Assembly (NCBI RefSeq): GCF_001583495.1
Contig: NZ_LQAQ01000061.1
Span: forward strand, 620,001-684,000
Length of the DNA stretch: 64,000 bases
Origin: Flammeovirga sp. SJP92
GTDB taxonomy: Bacteria > Bacteroidota > Bacteroidia > Cytophagales > Flammeovirgaceae
Reading direction: 5' to 3'
How positions within the stretch are numbered: the stretch's first letter is position 1; the number at the start of each line of letters is the position of its first letter. The notes beneath the pieces are model-generated. The model saw nothing but the letters and a program-made list of their open reading frames with translations, was not told the DNA's origin and ran no database searches. Below, in pieces: positions 44,335 through 53,423 of the stretch. A program made the translations under genes and the position numbers.

Positions 44335-45663
44335 ATGTTATCCAATCGTCTTAAATATCTTTTTTTAAACTTAGTCTCCATTTTCCTTTTGTTCAGCATT
44401 ACAGCTTTTGGACAAAGTGATTCCTATAAACAATACAGTTTTGACCGCAAGGTTGTAATTGTTATTGATCCAGGACATGGTGGTTCAGACGTTGGAAAAC
44501 CAAGAAGTAAAAGTTATTATAAACATGAATCTGACCTTAATTTAGATATTGCTTTTAGGCTAGGTGGTTATTTGGAAGAAAGAGTCAAAAATGTTGAGGT
44601 AAAATACACCCGCAAAACAGATAGAACCGTTTCTCTTGAGGAAAGAGTCAATTATGCCAATAGTGTAAAAGCTGACTATTTTATAAGTATTCATTGTAAT
44701 TCTCTTTCAAATAAAAGCTACCATGGTACTCAAGTCCATATTCAAAGTAAGAAGTTTCAAACCTCTTATGCTTTGGCCAAACAAATAGATCAGGACTTTA
44801 TTAGAGCAGGTCGAAAAAGTAGAGGTATTAGGGAGAGAAGCGATAGAGGGCATAACTTGCAAGTCATTCAATATACTGAAATGCCAGGTGTTTTGGTAGA
44901 GTGTGGCTTTATGAGCAATGCAAAAGAGGAAGCTTATTTGAACTCAGGAAAAGGACAAACTTATATAGCATCTGCATTGTTCAGGGCAATTCGCGATTTC
45001 GAAAACAAGAGGCCACGTCCACAAGCAGATAGAAGGTATCCATATTATAGAGTACAAATTGGATCTACCACCAATCCCACTGCTGATCTAAAATCAAAGA
45101 AAATCAAAAACTTGAAAATGAAAGTTGATCCACAAAAAGAAGGAAAAGTATATTCTCTTTTGGTGGGCAGAGAATATGAGAAAAAAGTGGCAGACCAACT
45201 TGCTAAAACAATTAGAAAAAAGGGATTTAAAGACGCTTATGTTAGAAAGTTTGATGCTCCAAAGCCAAAACCTGTGACACCAAAAAAAGTTGAGGTACCT
45301 GCAGTGAAAGAAGCAAAGGTTGCAGTTGTTAATACCACTGCTACAAAAGATACTACTAATTCAAGCAAACAGAATGATAAACTCGCTGACCTGCACTTCT
45401 ACAGAATCCAAATTATGTCAAGTGTAGATGATGTGGATCTAAATAAAAGAGAATTCAAAGTATTAGGCTACCCTGTTTTTCTATTTTATGATGAAGAATC
45501 GAAAAATGCTTATAAATATCAGGTGCTAGTAGGAAAAACCTATTCCAAAGAAGAAGCACAAAAAATCCTCGCGTCAGTAAGACAAAAAGGGTTTCCTGAT
45601 GCTTTTATAGTTACTGTGTTAGAAAACCAAGCAAGGAAACCCCATAAACAATTATTACCGTAG
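44335..45663 (+). CDS. N-acetylmuramoyl-L-alanine amidase with two SPOR-like domains
   Basis: Cleaves the amide bond between peptide and glycan of peptidoglycan, probably at division. Signal peptide (to FGQS, about 27), then Amidase_3: DPGHGG (His48), Glu65, SIHCNS (His120) and LVECGF (Glu189), all zinc or catalytic positions. Two C-terminal SPOR-like modules (about 232-308 YYRVQIGST; 354-432 FYRIQIMSS) bind denuded glycan at the septum. 442 residues. Convergent with the DUF892 gene, 11 bases apart. Confidence 0.93.
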   Translation: MLSNRLKYLFLNLVSIFLLFSITAFGQSDSYKQYSFDRKVVIVIDPGHGGSDVGKPRSKSYYKHESDLNLDIAFRLGGYLEERVKNVEVKYTRKTDRTVSLEERVNYANSVKADYFISIHCNSLSNKSYHGTQVHIQSKKFQTSYALAKQIDQDFIRAGRKSRGIRERSDRGHNLQVIQYTEMPGVLVECGFMSNAKEEAYLNSGKGQTYIASALFRAIRDFENKRPRPQADRRYPYYRVQIGSTTNPTADLKSKKIKNLKMKVDPQKEGKVYSLLVGREYEKKVADQLAKTIRKKGFKDAYVRKFDAPKPKPVTPKKVEVPAVKEAKVAVVNTTATKDTTNSSKQNDKLADLHFYRIQIMSSVDDVDLNKREFKVLGYPVFLFYDEESKNAYKYQVLVGKTYSKEEAQKILASVRQKGFPDAFIVTVLENQARKPHKQLLP

Positions 45664-45674
45664 CGTATTAAATT

Positions 45675-46181
45675 TCAAACTTTCGCTTCCAGTACATATT
45701 CTTTTTGAATTAAATTCAACATCGTTTCATCAAGAAGCTGATCTAGGTCTTTTTCGTTTTTCAACATTTGTTTTAAAACATCAAGGATAGCATCATCATG
45801 AACTTGATCGGCATACATTAATATATTTTGATACCCTGTAAGATCATTGGAGTGCAATTGTCTTATTGTAGATAAAATTGCAATATCAGTGATATTATGA
45901 TTTGATGTGTTCTCAAGTATCATATTCATTTCCTTGATCATACCTAAGCTACATTCACAGATATCTCCTACTTGATTCTCGTGAAGGTCTGTAAATAATT
46001 CATCCAAAAAATCTATATGTTTTTGAGCACTTTTTTCACAAATAGCCAAAACTCTTTTTAATCCAACAGATTTCACACGCATTCCCAATTCATGATACAC
46101 ACCAATTTGCTGTGTTTCAGAATCATATCTATCTTTCATTTGATGAATAAATAAATCTCTTAAATCTTCAAATTGTTTCAT
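45675..46181 (-). CDS. DUF892 (YciE/YciF-like) ferritin-fold protein
   Basis: 168 residues, all-helical. The N-terminal DLRDLFIHQMKDRYDSETQQIG matches the DUF892 start (DLxxHxLxDxYxAExQ), then CECSLGMIKEMNMIL and the third helix LHSNDLTGYQNILMYA. Family members have a ferritin-like dinuclear site and respond to stress. Predicted metal ligands are Glu and His in helices 1 and 3. A 25-bp palindrome lies 53 bases upstream. Confidence 0.8.
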   Translation of the reverse strand: MKQFEDLRDLFIHQMKDRYDSETQQIGVYHELGMRVKSVGLKRVLAICEKSAQKHIDFLDELFTDLHENQVGDICECSLGMIKEMNMILENTSNHNITDIAILSTIRQLHSNDLTGYQNILMYADQVHDDAILDVLKQMLKNEKDLDQLLDETMLNLIQKEYVLEAKV

Positions 46182-46233
46182 AATGATCTAGTTTTAGATG
46201 ATTGACAATATATTTTTTATACACAACCTCATC

Positions 46234-46258
46234 TGAATTACACTATAAGTGTAATTCA
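46234..46258. promoter_or_regulatory. Palindrome upstream of the DUF892 gene
   Basis: Arms TGAATTACACT and AGTGTAATTCA, 11 bp perfect, spacer ATA. Located 53 bases upstream of the DUF892 start. Possible operator. Rest of the 46182-46460 gap: a TATATTTG at 46352 and the terminator below. Confidence 0.45.
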
Positions 46259-46390
46259 CACACCTAAAATAACGCCATTAAAAATCAGTTTCAATGACAA
46301 AAATCACTAGAAAAAATTTCCTTATCATCATGACATATTTAAACTATATCCTATATTTGTTATACAAAAGAAATGAAATGAAATGAAGCG

Positions 46391-46425
46391 AAAAAGAGCA
46401 GATTCACAGAAACTGCTCTTTTTTT
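46391..46425 (-). terminator. Terminator for DUF4251 gene
   Basis: AAAAGAGCAG / CTGCTCTTTT with T tracts on both strands; on the minus strand it follows the DUF4251 stop by 36 bases. Confidence 0.8.
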
Positions 46426-46460
46426 ATTTTCATCATTATCTAAAACTTTATAATACTTCC

Positions 46461-47072
46461 CTAAAATAGTTTCATGCCTTCGTAAACATTTGAATTATTC
46501 AATGGCTGAATCTGCCCTCTGAAACTTAATTCAATGTTCTCTGTCTGAGCTCTTACCTTTACATTGGCAAAATTTCCTTCACCATCCATTGTGAAACTCA
46601 TACTGGCCATCATAATTGGGCCTTGAACATTAAAGCTCACATTCACTCTACCATTTTCCATCTTCTCCACTTCGTAGTTCGAGATTTTACCTTCCATAGT
46701 AATACCTCCTACCCCATTCAATCCCACAATTCCATCAAAACCTAATTGAAAAATGGCATTATTACCTACCACTTTTACAAAGTTGATAGTGCTGTTCACA
46801 TTCTCAATATTTCCATATCTATCGTAAACCTGTGTAGCTTCCAAAACAAATGTTCCACTATCAATCCCTTGCACTGCTTGTTCATGAATGATCATTTCCA
46901 ATTGCTTTGCAATTAATCTTTTCTCTTCTCTTTCTTTTTTCTTTTCTAACCTTTTCTGAGCTCTCAACTCTTGTTTGGTCAACGGTTTATCTTCTTTAAT
47001 TTCTTGAGCAAAAACATTAGAAGTAATAAATAGAGAAATTGTAACGATAAATATTTTAATTAAGTTCTTCAT
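46461..47072 (-). CDS. DUF4251 domain secreted protein
   Basis: 203 residues with signal peptide ending NVFAQE, then a strongly basic/acidic helix (LTKQELRAQKRLEKKKEREEK, trimmed here to its first 21-residue span's core RLEKKKEREEK) and a beta-sandwich with GVGGITMEGKISNYEVEK, as in DUF4251. Found widely in Bacteroidota; function unknown. Single gene. Confidence 0.75.
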   Translation of the reverse strand: MKNLIKIFIVTISLFITSNVFAQEIKEDKPLTKQELRAQKRLEKKKEREEKRLIAKQLEMIIHEQAVQGIDSGTFVLEATQVYDRYGNIENVNSTINFVKVVGNNAIFQLGFDGIVGLNGVGGITMEGKISNYEVEKMENGRVNVSFNVQGPIMMASMSFTMDGEGNFANVKVRAQTENIELSFRGQIQPLNNSNVYEGMKLF

Positions 47073-47214
47073 AGTATTTTAAGCTTTTCAGTTTTCAAAT
47101 TATTTTTTACAATTGATTGAACGATTGAATAGTTTTCAAGGTTAAAATGATTAAATCTTGTTAACAATGAGACAATATGAAATAAGGATTGAACTATATA
47201 AAAAATAGATAATC

Positions 47215-47718
47215 ATGAAAGAAATAGGAATCATCTCTGATACACATAGTTATATTGATGATAAAATAGTAGAGCATTTAGAAGGTTGTGATGAAATATG
47301 GCATGCTGGTGACATTGGAGATCAATATGTTATGGATGAATTGAAAAAGGTAGCACCTACAAAAGCCGTTTATGGAAATATTGATGATGGAAATCTTAGA
47401 GTAGAATATCCTGAGGAAGCTATTTTTGAGATAGAAGGCGTGAAAGTGTACATGATTCATATTGGTGGCTATCCTCCAAGGTATACAACTAAATTAAAAA
47501 AACGTTTGAGTGAATTGAAACCTGACTTATTTATATGTGGGCACTCTCATATTCTAAAAGTAATTCCTGATCAAGACAGAAAATTGCTTCATATCAACCC
47601 CGGAGCAGCAGGAAGACATGGTTTTCATAGAATGAGAACTTTAATTCGTCTAAGAATCGACCAAGGGAAACCAAAAGATCTAAAAGTTATTGAGTTAGGG
47701 TTAAGATCTAAAATATAG
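47215..47718 (+). CDS. Metallophosphoesterase, YfcE-like
   Basis: Small calcineurin-like phosphodiesterase of 167 residues. Metal-binding motifs: ISDTHSY (Asp9, His11), IWHAGDIGD, VYGNIDD, and ICGHSH near the end, with the NPGAA segment. YfcE-type enzymes split phosphodiesters; the physiological substrate is unknown. Stand-alone gene. Confidence 0.93.
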   Translation: MKEIGIISDTHSYIDDKIVEHLEGCDEIWHAGDIGDQYVMDELKKVAPTKAVYGNIDDGNLRVEYPEEAIFEIEGVKVYMIHIGGYPPRYTTKLKKRLSELKPDLFICGHSHILKVIPDQDRKLLHINPGAAGRHGFHRMRTLIRLRIDQGKPKDLKVIELGLRSKI

Positions 47719-48050
47719 AATACCAGTTAATTAACTGAAAACAATGACAACAATCAACTTTTATTAACATCTACATCACCACTGTATGTGTTCAAAATAC
47801 GCTTAATTTGTTATTGAAAGTTATGAGATGAGATAATGCTAGCAAACTGAAAATATTTTTAACAATAAAAATCAGTTTCTAAAGCGTGACACAGATAGGC
47901 ATCGGGCGATTTAAGTGCTCGATGCCTATTTTTTCTTTTATTTTTTCAAATAGACCATAAAACTGCTATTCAAGTGTACTTACTTTGATGTATTAATCAA
48001 TCAAATAGAAGACAAACCTAATTCTATATTTTCAAACACAATTTTATTAA
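47719..48050. other. Intergenic gap with possible small RNA
   Basis: 332 bases without a reading frame. Two hairpins occur: AAACTG/CAGTTT with inner ATTTTT/AAAAAT (47844-47878), then a terminator at 47895-47935. This leaves room for a small RNA, but no good promoter was found. Confidence 0.4.
47895..47935 (+). terminator. Rho-independent terminator
   Basis: ATAGGCATCGGGC / GCTCGATGCCTAT (one G-U), loop GATTTAAGT region, then six T. It lies 176 bases behind the phosphoesterase stop. Confidence 0.85.
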
Positions 48051-49163
48051 ATGAATAATTCATCAAAGCTACTTGAAGTTGTTATCGTCATGTTCCGACT
48101 GGGATGTATTGCTTTCGGAGGACCTGCCGCTCATATTGCCATGCTTGAAAAAGAAATTGTAGACAAAAGAAAATGGATGAGCAGTGAACATTTTCTTGAC
48201 TTAATAGGAACTACAAACTTAATTCCTGGTCCTAATTCTACTGAAATGACAATGCACGTTGGGCATGAAAGAGCTGGTTTTCCTGGACTTGTTCTTGGAG
48301 GAGTTGCATTTATCTTTCCTGCCGTTGTAATTACTGGCATTTTAGGTTGGTTTTACACCGAATATGGAGAACTCCCCAATGTTGCACCATTTATAATAGG
48401 TATAAAACCTGCGGTTTTGGCCATAATAATGAGTGCAATTTTTAAACTTGGTAAAAAAGCATTAAAAGGCGTCGAGGTAGGCATATTAGGTCTGATAACT
48501 CTTATTGCTTCATTGTTAGGAGTCAATGAAATAATTGCTTTATTAAGCACTGGAGTTTTAGGTATCCTTTATTTTAACCTCAAAAATGACCATCATTCAA
48601 ATAAGAAAGCTTTTTTGCCTTTGCTTTTCACTTCTGTGCCGATAAAAAGCATTACTACTTCCAAAATTTTCTTCACCTTTCTAAAAGTTGGAGCTGTATT
48701 ATACGGAAGCGGTTATGTCCTTTTTGCCTATCTTGATGCAGAATTAGTAAAAAATGGTTGGCTTACAAGACAAGAATTAATGGATGCAATTGCCATTGGG
48801 CAGTTTACTCCCGGTCCCGTTTTATCTACAGCTACTTTTGTAGGTTTTCAACTTGGAGGAGTATGTGGAGCTATCATGGCCACTTTAGGAATTTTTCTTC
48901 CCTCATTTATCCTAGTCCTTTTGTTAAACCCTCTTATTCCAAAACTAAGGGCCTCTAAAAATGTTGGTTATTTTCTTGATGCTGTAAACATAGCGTCAGT
49001 GGTAATAATGATCAAAGTATTATTTGAAATGGCCCATACTTCACTCCATGACTGGCCAAGTGTTTTTATTGCTGCTCTGAGTGGTATTATCACCTTTAAA
49101 TTCAAAAAAGTGAACAGTATGTGGATTATTTTAGGAGGAAGTTTATTGGGGTATCTTTTGTAG
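48051..49163 (+). CDS. chrA: Chromate transporter
   Basis: 370-residue long-chain CHR protein: two homologous halves, each with a conserved FGGPxAHIAMLE or equivalent and PGP motif (LIPGPNSTEM; FTPGPVLSTATFVG). About ten membrane helices. ChrA proteins export chromate, though in marine bacteria the natural substrate may be another oxyanion such as sulfate. No chrB regulator is next to it. Terminator follows. Confidence 0.92.
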   Translation: MNNSSKLLEVVIVMFRLGCIAFGGPAAHIAMLEKEIVDKRKWMSSEHFLDLIGTTNLIPGPNSTEMTMHVGHERAGFPGLVLGGVAFIFPAVVITGILGWFYTEYGELPNVAPFIIGIKPAVLAIIMSAIFKLGKKALKGVEVGILGLITLIASLLGVNEIIALLSTGVLGILYFNLKNDHHSNKKAFLPLLFTSVPIKSITTSKIFFTFLKVGAVLYGSGYVLFAYLDAELVKNGWLTRQELMDAIAIGQFTPGPVLSTATFVGFQLGGVCGAIMATLGIFLPSFILVLLLNPLIPKLRASKNVGYFLDAVNIASVVIMIKVLFEMAHTSLHDWPSVFIAALSGIITFKFKKVNSMWIILGGSLLGYLL

Positions 49164-49203
49164 TTAGTATAAGGTCATAATTGCATTTTCTTATCATTAT
49201 CTA

Positions 49204-49232
49204 AGTCAATGGTTTTAATTCATTGGCTTTTT
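49204..49232 (+). terminator. Terminator after chrA
   Basis: AGTCAATG / CATTGGCT with a T tract. Confidence 0.65.
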
Positions 49233-49313
49233 GATTTTTGTTACTGATATTTTTTCTAATTTCGTTGCTTAAAGTTCTTTAATTACCATTTTTTTAAACT
49301 CCTATAGAAGATC

Positions 49314-51218
49314 ATGTGCGGAATTACAGGTTTATTTGCCTTCAATGAAATCGGACGAATGCAAGCTATTCATATGCATAAGGCAACAGAAGTTATTGCC
49401 CATAGAGGACCTAATGCTTCTGATGTTTATAGTAGTCATTTCGTTCACTTAGGCCATAGACGCCTTTCCATTATTGATTTATCAGAAGGTGCTAATCAAC
49501 CCATGCATGATGCTTCAGGTCGTTATACCATTGTCTTTAATGGTGAAATTTATAATTACCAGGAGATAAAAGAACAACTAAAGAACAAAGGAGTCAACTT
49601 TGTCACAAGTTCAGATACAGAAGTATTGCTTTACGCATATATTCATTATGGTAAAGAATGCATCAACTTATTTCATGGTTTCTTTGGCTTTGCTATTTAT
49701 GACAATGAAGACAACAGTCTGTTTATAGCAAGAGACAGAATGGGTATCAAGCCATTACTTTATTCCATTGATGAGGATAAGGTTGTTTTTGGTAGTGAGA
49801 TGATCTCTTTATTACAATTTGGAATTGAGAAAGAAGTAGACCCTACTTCAATTTTCCAACTGCTTCAGCTTACATATATTCCCACTCCTGATTCTGTCTT
49901 CAAGAACATCAAGAAATTGCCACAGGGTCATTACATGTTTATTAAAGGTAAAGAAGTCAGCATTGAACCTTACTATCAACTTAAAAAACAATGTATATCT
50001 CCCTTAAACCTTACATATGAAGAAGCACAGGAAGAACTTCTAAAAGTGATGGATGCTTCTATCAAAGAAAGAATGGTTTCGGATGTACCTTTAGGCGCTT
50101 TCCTAAGCGGCGGAATTGACTCTTCAGCTGTTGTTGCCATGGCGTCAAAACATACCGAACAGCTTCAAACTTTCTCTATTGGATATAAAGATGAACCTCT
50201 TTTTGACGAAACACATTATGCTGAATTAGTCGCCAAAAAGTACAATACAGATCACACTGCTTTCAAGCTGACTCCCGACGATTTTTACAATCACTTATTT
50301 GGGATGCTGGACAGTTATGCAGAACCATTTGCAGATGCATCTGCTTTGGCTGTAAATATTTTGTGTAGAGAAACAAAAAAGAAAGTTACTGTAGCTTTAT
50401 CAGGAGATGGTGCAGATGAAATGTTCGCTGGGTACAATAAACACTTGGGTGAATGGAAATCCAGAAATCAAGGTATTTTGGCTAAAGTAATCAAAGCAGG
50501 ACTTCCTCTATTAAAACAACTTCCTCAAAGTAGAAATTCTGCTTTAGGGAATAAATTCAGACAAGCAATTAAATTTGGAGAAGGCCTTAAACTTTCCCCA
50601 CAAGAAAGATATTGGTTCCAATGCTGTTGGAGGGACACGGAAACGACAAGAAGCTTGCTTTCTCTAGACTTTAAAAAACAAATAGATGAATCCGCGTTTT
50701 TACAAAGAAAAGCACAGCTAACACAGCACATCAACGGAGAAGGAATCAATGATGTTCTATTCTCAGACCTTGATGGTTTATTAGTCAACGATATGCTTCA
50801 TAAGGTAGATTCTATGAGTATGCTGAATAGTCTTGAAGTACGTGTTCCATTCTTGGATCATAGAGTAGTTGAGTTTGCCATGAGACTGCCTTCTGAGTAC
50901 AAAATTCATGGTAATATGAAGAAGAGAATTCTACAAGACGCGTTCAAACCTTTACTCCCTGAAGAATTATATAAACGACCTAAGCATGGCTTTGAAGTTC
51001 CATTGATGAATGGATACAAAACTGCACTGAGAAGTTGGGTAAATGAGATGCTAGATAAAGACTTTGTTGCAAATCAAGGAGTCTTTGATGTCAACTATAC
51101 AGAAAGCTTGAAAAATACAATCTTTAATTCTTCCAATTATGATCAGAATCAGGTATGGTCAATTTTAGTATTGCAGAATTGGTGGAAAAAATATAATCCT
51201 TCGTTAAATAAGGCTTAA
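49314..51218 (+). CDS. asnB: Asparagine synthase (glutamine-hydrolysing)
   Basis: Makes asparagine from aspartate with glutamine nitrogen. Class II amidotransferase nucleophile Cys2 (MCGITGLFA) with AHRGPNA, HRRLSIIDLS, FNGEIYNY and SSDTEVLL; synthetase domain with the PP-loop LSGGIDSS (about 265-272), ALSGDGADEMFAGY and LEVRVPFLDHRVVEFA. 634 residues fits AsnB/AsnO of the B. subtilis type. Transcribed toward the Cas6-like gene but 163 bases away. Confidence 0.93.
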   Translation: MCGITGLFAFNEIGRMQAIHMHKATEVIAHRGPNASDVYSSHFVHLGHRRLSIIDLSEGANQPMHDASGRYTIVFNGEIYNYQEIKEQLKNKGVNFVTSSDTEVLLYAYIHYGKECINLFHGFFGFAIYDNEDNSLFIARDRMGIKPLLYSIDEDKVVFGSEMISLLQFGIEKEVDPTSIFQLLQLTYIPTPDSVFKNIKKLPQGHYMFIKGKEVSIEPYYQLKKQCISPLNLTYEEAQEELLKVMDASIKERMVSDVPLGAFLSGGIDSSAVVAMASKHTEQLQTFSIGYKDEPLFDETHYAELVAKKYNTDHTAFKLTPDDFYNHLFGMLDSYAEPFADASALAVNILCRETKKKVTVALSGDGADEMFAGYNKHLGEWKSRNQGILAKVIKAGLPLLKQLPQSRNSALGNKFRQAIKFGEGLKLSPQERYWFQCCWRDTETTRSLLSLDFKKQIDESAFLQRKAQLTQHINGEGINDVLFSDLDGLLVNDMLHKVDSMSMLNSLEVRVPFLDHRVVEFAMRLPSEYKIHGNMKKRILQDAFKPLLPEELYKRPKHGFEVPLMNGYKTALRSWVNEMLDKDFVANQGVFDVNYTESLKNTIFNSSNYDQNQVWSILVLQNWWKKYNPSLNKA

Positions 51219-51300
51219 AAATATAATTTTGTCAAAAAAATTACTTTAATTCGGATAAATTAATGATATTAAGTAATCTGCCTCATTGGGGTATTTTACG

Positions 51301-51314
51301 AGTGTATATACACT
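51301..51314. promoter_or_regulatory. Palindrome upstream of the Cas6-like gene
   Basis: AGTGTATATACACT is a perfect 14-bp palindrome, 68 bases before the GTG start. A second inverted repeat, TAGGAT-TT-ATCCTA, lies at 51336-51349. Candidate operators. Confidence 0.35.
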
Positions 51315-51381
51315 TTATTAATTTTTTTATCTATCTAGGATTTATCCTATTGGAAGTTACCAACTACAAATTTTTTAGAAG

Positions 51382-52179
51382 GTGCGCATAAGAATAATCT
51401 TCAATCTCCGTAACAAGGGTGCAATTTTACCCTTCCACCACCAAAAACTTGTTCAGAACATGCTAAAAATAGCTTGTGCTGATAATGACTTATTCGACAA
51501 CGCCAATTTCACTTTTTCTGGACTTAAAGGACAGACGAAAGTTGGCCGAGAAGGTCTACATTATTTTTCAAAAAAAGCAACCATAGTATTAACTAGCCCA
51601 AATAAAGAATTCGTTGATAGTATAGTGAATGGGTTATTTAGAGAATCTCATATTCTTCTAGGTAATTTGATGTTACAAGCTGACAGTGTTGAGGTAGAAG
51701 AAGTTCCTCAGTTCAGTGAATCTATGAAATACCTTTGTATTTCTCCCATTGTCCCTTTCCACGACATTCAAGGGCTGAATAATAAGATGTTTGTCAATCC
51801 TATGAGTGATGACTTCTCTGATATGTTGTATGATTCTACAATGTTCAGAATGGAAAACTCAGGTTTGTATACTCAGGAGCAAATTGCGTCTTTTTTCAGG
51901 TTCCAAGTTATTCCTGATCAAGACTATTTAGCAAGAATCAATAGGATGGATAAAAAGTTTGCCCGTATCTATTCTGTAATTAAGAATGGAGAAATCAAGG
52001 AAGCAAGAGGTTATACCCTCCCATTTGAAATTTTAGCAGCTCCAGAAGTACAAGAGTTTATCTATCACAATGGATTTGGTGAGTTGACAGCCCATGGATT
52101 TGGTATGCTAGACATTCCGTATTTCAATCCAGAAAAGAAACCTTACATCGTCGGTGAAGAAAATTCTAGTTCAGAATAA
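51382..52179 (+). CDS. cas6: Stand-alone Cas6-type CRISPR RNA endoribonuclease
   Basis: Cas6 cuts precursor CRISPR RNA within each repeat. The protein starts with a ferredoxin-like strand MRIRIIFNL, then LPFHHQKLV where His19 or His20 may be catalytic. It has the mid-protein signature CISPIVPF (119-126). The C-terminal glycine-rich loop is GFGELTAHGFG (231-241), an exact GhGxxxxxGhG. 265 residues is normal. The start is fixed: TAG at 51376 leaves GTG 51382 as the only near start. No repeat array or other cas gene occurs in the window. Its 3' end overlaps the convergent M50 gene by 14 bases. Either it serves an array elsewhere or has another RNA target. Confidence 0.85.
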   Translation: MRIRIIFNLRNKGAILPFHHQKLVQNMLKIACADNDLFDNANFTFSGLKGQTKVGREGLHYFSKKATIVLTSPNKEFVDSIVNGLFRESHILLGNLMLQADSVEVEEVPQFSESMKYLCISPIVPFHDIQGLNNKMFVNPMSDDFSDMLYDSTMFRMENSGLYTQEQIASFFRFQVIPDQDYLARINRMDKKFARIYSVIKNGEIKEARGYTLPFEILAAPEVQEFIYHNGFGELTAHGFGMLDIPYFNPEKKPYIVGEENSSSE

Positions 52180-53356
52180 GTAGCTTAGGCGTAAAACATA
52201 ATATAAAAACAATCAAGGTGATGACGCCAACAACTTTACGTTTGGTGTCAACACCTTCTTTGTATAAGGAAGGCGGGTGATGTAATCCAATAAACCTTGA
52301 AAGAAGAAGACCAAAGACCAACCAACCTGTATAACCCGTTGCCGCCGGATAAAATGTCACCGTTACAAATTGAGCTGTAAAAATGCCCATTGCATAAAGA
52401 GCAATTGTGACTTTCTCTTTAAACAGTTTCATGGATACAAAATATAAATAAAGAAGATATAGCGGAGCATAAGAAAGAAGATATTCATGACTGTCATTGG
52501 CTGAAAATAAACCTAATCCTCCCCAATATAAAAATGCAGCAAATGTAAAAGGTAGAAGCTGATGAAATCGTTTATATCCTATAATACTATATAATGCATG
52601 TCCTCCATCCAATTGTCCAAAAGGCAAAAGATTTAATGCTGTAAAAAAACAAGCCAAGAAACCTGCAAACAAATAAGGATAATGCATCATTTCATGTGGA
52701 TTCGGTACTAATGATGGATCTGGAGCAACAAAATTTTTGAAAAACTCAAATAACAAGTTAGTACCAAACATCATATCTTCGCCCTCTCCCAAATTATCAT
52801 ATACATGATTCGCATAATCTAAACCATACTCCTGATATTCGGGGTGAATCTGAAAAATATATTCTTGAGGAGGCAAATGTGTAAAGCCATAAAATAAAAC
52901 AAACAAAGCGGCCACAAAACCTGCTAAAGGACCTGATACACCTACATCAAAAAACGCATTTCTTGACTTGATCATGCTTTTGATTTTGATGAATGCTCCA
53001 AAGGTTCCAATAGATGGTAAAAGATTAAAAAACCAAACTGGAAGGAAATAAGGTAAGGTAACTTTTAGTTTGTGGTATTTGGCAGTAAAATAATGTCCGA
53101 ATTCATGTACAGTTAATATCCCAAGAAATGATACTGAATAAGAAAGAGCTCCTAACCATTGTTCTAGTGTAATAGGATCAACAATAACACGTTTTACATA
53201 GACCCATTCAAGCCCTGCAAAGGTAGTCGCCATTAATGTTACTACGAATAACAGCAAGTGTTTCCACCATACCATTCCTACTTTTTCATCCTTTTTTTCG
53301 GGGATTTTAAACTTTGAAAGGTCTATTTCTTGCTTCGTCTCTTTATTTTCTTCCAT
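52166..53356 (-). CDS. M50 family site-2-type membrane protease
   Basis: Intramembrane zinc protease. HEFGH at 84-88 supplies two zinc ligands and the catalytic Glu; LDGGH at 249-253 supplies the Asp. About seven membrane helices; no PDZ domain, so closer to the SREBP/SpoIVFB-like and plant EGY-like branch than to RseP. 396 residues. Substrate unknown. Convergent overlap with the Cas6-like gene. Confidence 0.9.
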   Translation of the reverse strand: MEENKETKQEIDLSKFKIPEKKDEKVGMVWWKHLLLFVVTLMATTFAGLEWVYVKRVIVDPITLEQWLGALSYSVSFLGILTVHEFGHYFTAKYHKLKVTLPYFLPVWFFNLLPSIGTFGAFIKIKSMIKSRNAFFDVGVSGPLAGFVAALFVLFYGFTHLPPQEYIFQIHPEYQEYGLDYANHVYDNLGEGEDMMFGTNLLFEFFKNFVAPDPSLVPNPHEMMHYPYLFAGFLACFFTALNLLPFGQLDGGHALYSIIGYKRFHQLLPFTFAAFLYWGGLGLFSANDSHEYLLSYAPLYLLYLYFVSMKLFKEKVTIALYAMGIFTAQFVTVTFYPAATGYTGWLVFGLLLSRFIGLHHPPSLYKEGVDTKRKVVGVITLIVFILCFTPKLLILN

Positions 53357-53423
53357 ATTTTAATTCCATCAATAAGTCTTGCAAGTTAACTTTGTAGCTT
53401 GGATCATACAACAAAAAAAGAAA

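Noticed and set aside
46352-46425. TATATTTG followed about 35 bases later by a terminator, suggesting a very short plus-strand RNA
   Set aside because: No -33 element, and the hairpin is explained as the terminator of the minus-strand DUF4251 gene.
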